Part shown: one piece after another, positions 58,807-64,000 of the stretch
Layout: every line of letters starts with the position of its first letter
Position numbering within the stretch: position 1 is the first letter of the stretch
Origin: Brachionus plicatilis
Taxonomy: Eukaryota > Rotifera > Eurotatoria > Ploima > Brachionidae
NCBI GenBank assembly: GCA_010279815.1
Contig: QEOQ01000204.1
Coordinates: 694,297-758,296 of the forward strand
DNA length: 64,000 bases
Direction of reading: 5' to 3'
Notes under the pieces: generated by a model
Database searches by the model: none
What the model was told of the DNA's origin: nothing
Seen by the model: the letters and a program-made list of their open reading frames with translations, nothing else
Program-made: the position numbers and the translations under genes

Positions 58807-59020
58807 TTTTCTTTTTTAATTTTTAAATAAAAAAATAATATAAATTTAAATTTCCTATTAAAAAAGCGTTTAAAAGCTTTTTTGAATCAAGATAAATTTT
58901 ATTGATTGTAAAATTTTATTTATATAAAAAAACTTCGAATCAAAAGAATTAATTTTAAATATTAAAACCATGGGCTTTTTGATTAACATCACTGAGGTTA
59001 AATCATTCACAAAAAATTGT

Positions 59021-59536
59021 TTATCTAAAATTGGACTTAAGCTGATCTTTGGCCATTTTGAAAACGTCAAAAAGAGTTTGTTCTCCCAAAGGTAAGTCGT
59101 TGTCTCTGATGCTGACTCTATGCAAAACTGACATCGGGTCTATTTCCAGTATAATTCCACTGTCACATATTTCATCCAGTGCAAGAGTACAAGTGTCCAT
59201 GTATTCAATTATAGCTCGTTTTTCGACTCCACGTTTCAGAACCATACTAAGTGTATCATAGAAACAATTTAGCACACTGACTAGAACTACTTCATTCTCG
59301 TTTGTCGAGCCAATTACATAAAAATGTAGATCGACTATACTCCGGTACACTATGGTCAAACCATCGATCATTACAATCTCTCCGTTGGCTTTGTGTGTTT
59401 TGTTGAATAGTTTTTTTTCAAATTCTCGTTTTTCTTTTACCGACGAAAACGTAGAGTCGTAATACTTGCCGAGGATACGATTTCCATCATTGTCGAGCAG
59501 TATGATTCCTTTGATTATGTAAAGCGATGGCTCCAT
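59021..59536 (-). CDS. Coatomer subunit zeta, divergent tandem copy
   Basis: Small subunit of the COPI coat (F-subcomplex) used in Golgi-to-ER transport. It is a single exon of 171 residues, close to the usual 175-180, with the longin-type fold from MEPSLYIIKGIILLDNDGNR to LPLGEQTLFDVFKMAKDQLK. Family motifs present: FEKKLFNKTHKANGEI, TIVYRSIVDLHFYVIGS and DEICDSGIILEIDP. It differs from its upstream neighbour (60984-61499) by many substitutions and by its last residues, KSNFR instead of the conserved KWSxLR. The reading frame is intact, so both copies are probably functional. The copy with the altered C-terminus is the likelier one to have shifted role. Confidence 0.95.
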   Translation of the reverse strand: MEPSLYIIKGIILLDNDGNRILGKYYDSTFSSVKEKREFEKKLFNKTHKANGEIVMIDGLTIVYRSIVDLHFYVIGSTNENEVVLVSVLNCFYDTLSMVLKRGVEKRAIIEYMDTCTLALDEICDSGIILEIDPMSVLHRVSIRDNDLPLGEQTLFDVFKMAKDQLKSNFR

Positions 59537-60983
59537 TTAAAAAAAAAATTTCAGATTGACTGAACAACTGCTAGGCAAAATTCTTTCAGAGCTACTTTTA
59601 TTTTCTGAAAAAAAATTAAACTGTCAAAATAAACTAAAAAATAAAATAAATTAATGGAAAATTTTCTCTGAATCAAAATTGTCGGATTAAAAATTTGAAA
59701 TTTGAAAATAACTTATTTGGTTATTTTTGACAATTTTACAGTTTTCCAATCCATTAGTTATCTTGAAAAATTGTGACAAAAATGAACAATGTGAATAAAG
59801 GAAAAAAATCATTAAATTTTTCGTAAAGTTTAATCAAATATTAAAAAAAATTTAATTAAAAGATTTATTTGGAAAAGTTCGCTTCAACTTCTCAATTATT
59901 TGAATATAAATTCATTTGAAAAAATATCTTAAATATTTAAAATTTATTTCTTTATTTTTTAATTAGATTAAATCAAATTGAATATTTTCTCATTTGATTA
60001 AAATGTATTTACTTTCCTCAATTGATCAAAATAATTTATTGTTTGAATTATTTTTAGAATTACAATTAGATATGTTGACGAAAAGCGAAAATGCAAAAAT
60101 ATCAAATAATAGGTGAATAAACTAAAAATTTTTAATATATTCATTAAAAAATCATCATTCCTAACATTTTCTAAAGTTACGAAAGTTTTTCAGACTGATA
60201 CATTAAGAGATTGAAATCTCTAAATTTTTTTAGCTATAAGGCAATCATTTTTTTATAGATGCAATTCAGTGTTTTATTTTGCAGACAGATTCAAACCAAA
60301 TGATCTCTTTTTTTTGCACAAAGTTTTAAAAAAAGTTTGGATTTGGATGAAATTATGAGGAATCGTGGCTGAATGTATCACGTTCTTGCCTAAACAGAGT
60401 ATAAAAGCTTACAACGCAACGATTGTTAGCTTTTTATTTTATCAATTTTTTTCTTAGTTTACAGAAAAATTGAGCATCAATTTATAATAGGTCAAGTAAA
60501 AATAAAAAAATTATTGCCTAAAAAAAAATTATTTTCATCTCTAAGTATACCAATATTATCTTTTGCTTTTGAATTGTTTGTTAATTAATAAAATTCAATA
60601 GAACGTAGCAATAATTATTTTTTTATCAAAAAAACTTAGAATTACAAATACTAAATTTTTAAGAATATTTTAGTTTTGATTTAATTAAATATTAAATAAA
60701 ATTATTTAAAAAAAAATAAATAAACCGAACAATTTAATAATTTGAAAGAATAATACGGTTTTAACATCGTATTTAGAATCGAAATTATATAACAATTTAA
60801 TGTTTTGATCTATTTTATTCTAGAAAACTTTTTGCGAAATTATTAAATAAAAGAACTGATGATAAATTGAGAGAGACAGCGAAAGAATAAAATATATTAA
60901 TTGAATATTTTGAAAGAAAAAAAAATATAACTATAACTTCCTTTTTAAAAATTTTAATTTTAGAAGTTAAAATAATAAACGAT
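59537..60983. other. Spacer between the two coatomer-zeta genes
   Basis: About 1.45 kb of AT-rich DNA separating the tandem duplicates. No open frame or repeat was recognised. A weak tRNA-like fold near 60359-60424 was considered and rejected. Confidence 0.55.
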
Positions 60984-61499
60984 TTATCTAAGAATCGACC
61001 ATTTTAATTGATCTCTCGCTGATTTAACAACATCCATGACAGTTTGTTCTCCTAATGGAACTTCATCCTTGAGACTCACTCTTTGCGAAATTGCTGATGG
61101 ATCTGTCTCCAGTAAAATTCCATTATCGCAAATCTCATCGATTGCTAATAAAATTGCATCCAAGTGATCAATCAAATTTTTTTTTTCAATATTTTTACGC
61201 AATATTTGACTTACGGAATCGTACAAACAATTTAAAACGCTGCTTAACATTATTTCATTATCACTTGTTGATCCAATAACATAAAAAAATAAATCTATGA
61301 TACTTCTGTAAACAATGGTCAAATTGTCGAGCATTATTATTTCGCTATTTGCCTTATGGGTCTTGGAAAACAAAAGCTTTTCAAAATCTAATTGCTCTTT
61401 GATGCTCGTGAATTGATTATCGAAATATTTTCCAGCTAAACGATTTCCATCATTGTCCAGAATTAGAATAGCCTTTACGGTATACAAAGAAGGCTCCAT
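60984..61499 (-). CDS. COPZ1: Coatomer subunit zeta, conserved copy
   Basis: COPI coat zeta subunit, 171 residues in one exon. It is closer to animal zeta-COP consensus than the downstream copy: MEPSLYTVKAILILDNDGNRL, FEKLLFSKTHKANSEI, SIIDLFFYVIGST, MLSSVLNCLYDSVSQILRKN, DEICDNGILLETDP, and the conserved end KSARDQLKWSILR. The two genes lie head-to-tail 1.4 kb apart, both intronless and equal in length, which points to a tandem duplication. The ATG follows a TTTAAG acceptor-like site by 8 nt. Confidence 0.95.
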   Translation of the reverse strand: MEPSLYTVKAILILDNDGNRLAGKYFDNQFTSIKEQLDFEKLLFSKTHKANSEIIMLDNLTIVYRSIIDLFFYVIGSTSDNEIMLSSVLNCLYDSVSQILRKNIEKKNLIDHLDAILLAIDEICDNGILLETDPSAISQRVSLKDEVPLGEQTVMDVVKSARDQLKWSILR

Positions 61500-61779
61500 T
61501 ATTTGACCTTAAATTTTTTTTTAAAAATATTTTTTATTATAATTAATTTAATTTAATGGGAAATTTTTTTGATACGATTTCAAATTCGTACTTTAAATTT
61601 TTAAATTAAAAAAAATAATAATATTTAATTTGTTAAATTATGAAAAATGGATTTTTGAAATTAGAAATTTATACAAATTTAAATAAAAATGAATCTTTTA
61701 ATATAATATTAATATTATAAAATATCACCGAGACTCAAAATAAATGGCTATTGATATAATTTATTAAATTTCGCTAATC
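61500..61779. other. Short AT-rich spacer between exportin-7 and coatomer zeta
   Basis: About 280 bp, containing the 3' untranslated region of exportin-7 and the upstream region of the coatomer-zeta gene. No motif was recognised beyond AT-rich tracts. Confidence 0.5.
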
Positions 61780-64000
61780 TCAGACGGCAAGGAGTTTTTG
61801 TTGAACGCTTTGTGGCATTTTCGCTTTTTGCTGACTAAAGTGGTGGTTTATCACACTTGTACTTGTTGAATTTGATTTGAAGCATTCATTCAATTCTCTA
61901 CGAAAAGTTGCGATATTTTGAGTAAATCTAAAGGATGATATTATAAAATAGATATTTTAACTATTTCTAAAAATTACTTGTCTCTATTTTTTATTGACAA
62001 ACTTATTTCGATTCCATTCATTAAATTTTTAAAGCTATTTTCGGCAGCCTCTCTTTTTTCCATTGTTTGTGAACTTATTAAATTGTTTCGCCATTGTTCA
62101 AAATACTAGAAACATAATAATAGATAAATTGTAATGTAAACTCAAATTAAGTCGGTCCTTGAATATTTTAAATCATTATTTTTTATTAAACTAACTAATT
62201 TATTTTTATACGAAATTAAAGATAAAAACTAGAATTTTCAAAATTCTTAGACAATTCTGAATAGGGATGGTAGAATATTAATAAATATTTTTTTTATTAT
62301 TTTAAACATGATTTTAATATTAAAATTTTCTATCACAATCCTTAAAAGAATAATTTTGAAGCCAACAAGAAAAAGCAACGCAGAAAGAACAAAGAAATTT
62401 GGATTAAATAAGTCTTAATAGTTAAATTTTTTTTAAATTCTTCCGAAATTTTTAAAAGGCTCCTATTTAATGGTTCAGTATTTTATTTTGGTCACTATCT
62501 GAAATAATTTTTTCAGAAAGTTCTAATAGATAAAAATATACCTTAAATATTTTTTTTTAAACACCGCACTAAAAACCCAAGAACTTGGTCTCAAAAAAAT
62601 TTAATTTTCAAAGCTAAAATTGTAAAGATGAAAATCGAACAAAGCCAACTAAATGCCTACATTTTCAAAATTTTTTTTTAAATACCAAAAAAAAATTTTT
62701 CATGGATACCAAAATCAAATCAAATTACTGACCTTTAAGTGGGGCATTAATTGAAAAAAAATGTTTTTAGATTAATAATAAAATAAGGCATTAATTAAAT
62801 TCAAGTTTGTTTGAAAATTTTGAATAATTTCTTTTTTCTTTAAAAAATTCAATTTAAAAGTTATATTTTTTTAAATTGGAATTTAATAATAAAATTATAA
62901 TTTTTTTTTAACTAAAATAAATTTTTGAAAACTAATTAAAATATTTTTATACTCTTCAAACTTTTAAACAAGAATCTGGCTGATAAGTGAAAAATATTTC
63001 TATATTTAAACTGATATTAAGGAATAGTTTAGAAAATTTAATAATCAATTTTCATAAATAGAGAGAAAAATTATATTTACCTGTTCATTCAAAAGAATCA
63101 ATCCAATTAAGGGTCTAGACATTGACCATTGATTTTTGCAGTCCTCGAAAATAATTATATTTAAAACCGTAGTGAGAACTTGCTGGAAAACTTGAGCTTG
63201 CTGTTGATACACTTGAACCAATGGTATCTGATTAACCGATTGACCACGCTTTTGTTTAGACAAATTTTTGAACAAAAACGTGACTATATGATCCAGAGCC
63301 GAACAAGAACTGGTGCTAATTGAGGAATCGACAGATCCCAAGCCGTCTGAAATTGTTGCCAAAAGATATAGAAAAACCTGAGGTTCTAGCATCGATACAA
63401 AAGACATGTGATCAGCTGTCAAAGTCTCCACTAATCCATAAAAAGTTTGACTCAACTTTGAATAAATTCTGAGATTATTTTGGTCAAATGAAAGCAGCAT
63501 TTTAATAAACATTTCAAGAGCATCACTCAAAGCATTGTCGTTGTACAAGCGAAAAACTCCAAAGTTCACATAACCACCGGAAAAACTCCACTTAAGTATG
63601 CTAAAGCAAATGGATATTCCTTTCAGTTTCATGGGATAAATTTGATCTTTGTTAGCATCGAATCCGCTAAGAGAAACAATTCTGGACCCATAGGTGCAAA
63701 CTAACTGAGATGCCTCTCTAAATAGCAGTATGCCATTAGGCGAACTGATCTCAAAAGTCAATCGCTGAGACCTATTTTGAACAAGCTCTGCCATCAACTT
63801 AAGTATTGGAGTTGTTACTAAAGGCTCATTGTACCAGACTTCGATTGCTTTGGTGAATAGTGGAACATATTTTGGGTATAACCAATCGAATAGTTGCATA
63901 TAAGCCGCTCTTGAGTTAAAAGCAAAAGCTAGACCGCGTAAATCTCTGGCAAGTCCAACTAGAGGTAGTTTAATTTCGCTCAAGGATTCTTTATTGATTG
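61780..64000 (-). CDS. XPO7: Exportin-7 (RanBP16), C-terminal part, 5' end beyond window
   Basis: Importin-beta-family nuclear transport receptor that works with RanGTP. Exons seen: 63081-64000 (continues beyond the window), 61978-62105 and 61780-61927, covering the last 397 residues. Introns are 975 and 50 bp and phases agree. The HEAT-repeat region matches the family closely: LDWxYP-like [98 protein letters not shown], and KNRDKFTQNIATFRREL near the C-terminus. A short species-specific tail ends QKLLAV. Part of the large intron at 62106-63080 is nearly pure A/T. Confidence 0.94.

Noticed and set aside
60359..60424. tRNA- or SINE-like sequence (GTGGCTGAATGT, with AATCGT/ACGATT pairing)
   Set aside because: There is a passable A-box-like start and a 6-bp closing stem, but no B box (GGTTCGA) and no proper anticodon arm.
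1..64000. CRISPR arrays, operons, bacterial ribosome-binding sites
   Set aside because: The sequence is eukaryotic: spliced genes, Pol III tRNA genes and animal domain architectures; no regularly spaced repeats were seen.

Overview
The window is nuclear DNA of a small invertebrate animal. Genes are interrupted by GT-AG introns, most only 47-58 bp long, the standard genetic code fits every reading frame, and non-coding DNA is extremely AT-rich and full of small inverted-repeat transposons. The gene set (kismet/CHD7-type remodeller, semaphorin-5 with thrombospondin repeats, cathepsin L, glutathione synthetase, prefoldin 6, ALG2, coatomer zeta, exportin-7) is bilaterian. A spiralian such as a monogonont rotifer fits the base composition and gene style, but that assignment is inference.

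Layout. 61-12038 (-): a two-exon, 3,275-residue CHD6-9/kismet remodeller whose exons are far more GC-rich than anything else here. 12039-16143: its upstream region, with a TTAA-flanked piggyBac-like non-autonomous element. 16144-17133 (-): intronless cathepsin L with a TATA box. 18386-24250 (-): seven-exon semaphorin-5 with a large fold-back element in its one long intron. 24251-36431: a 12-kb stretch with no convincing gene. 36432-38115 (+): four-exon orphan gene. 40330-42390 (+): six-exon glutathione synthetase, including an in-frame 54-bp intron. 44428-49606: three tRNA genes (two identical Leu-UAA, one Ser-UGA) interleaved with three decayed non-LTR reverse-transcriptase fragments, a hAT-type MITE and a three-exon gene for a small secreted cysteine-rich protein. 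49988-51817: a 1.83-kb non-coding transposon with a perfect 8-bp target duplication. 52034-54217 (-): a 727-residue disordered proline-rich protein. 54870-55408 (-): prefoldin subunit 6 in four tiny exons. 57517-58806 (-): ALG2. 59021-61499 (-): tandem duplicate coatomer-zeta genes. 61780-64000 (-): the 3' end of exportin-7.

The genes are mostly housekeeping and developmental and do not form a pathway; the cluster 54870-61499 is simply a compact run of co-oriented housekeeping genes. The more unusual material is the mobile DNA: at least seven distinct short inverted-repeat elements, several with intact target-site duplications, and retrotransposon remnants lying within a few hundred bases of every tRNA gene. 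Several start codons sit 4-11 nt after a splice-acceptor-like AG, which would fit spliced-leader trans-splicing.

Exon boundaries were worked out by hand from splice consensus, reading phase and family alignment. All multi-exon models close in frame, but none was checked against transcripts.
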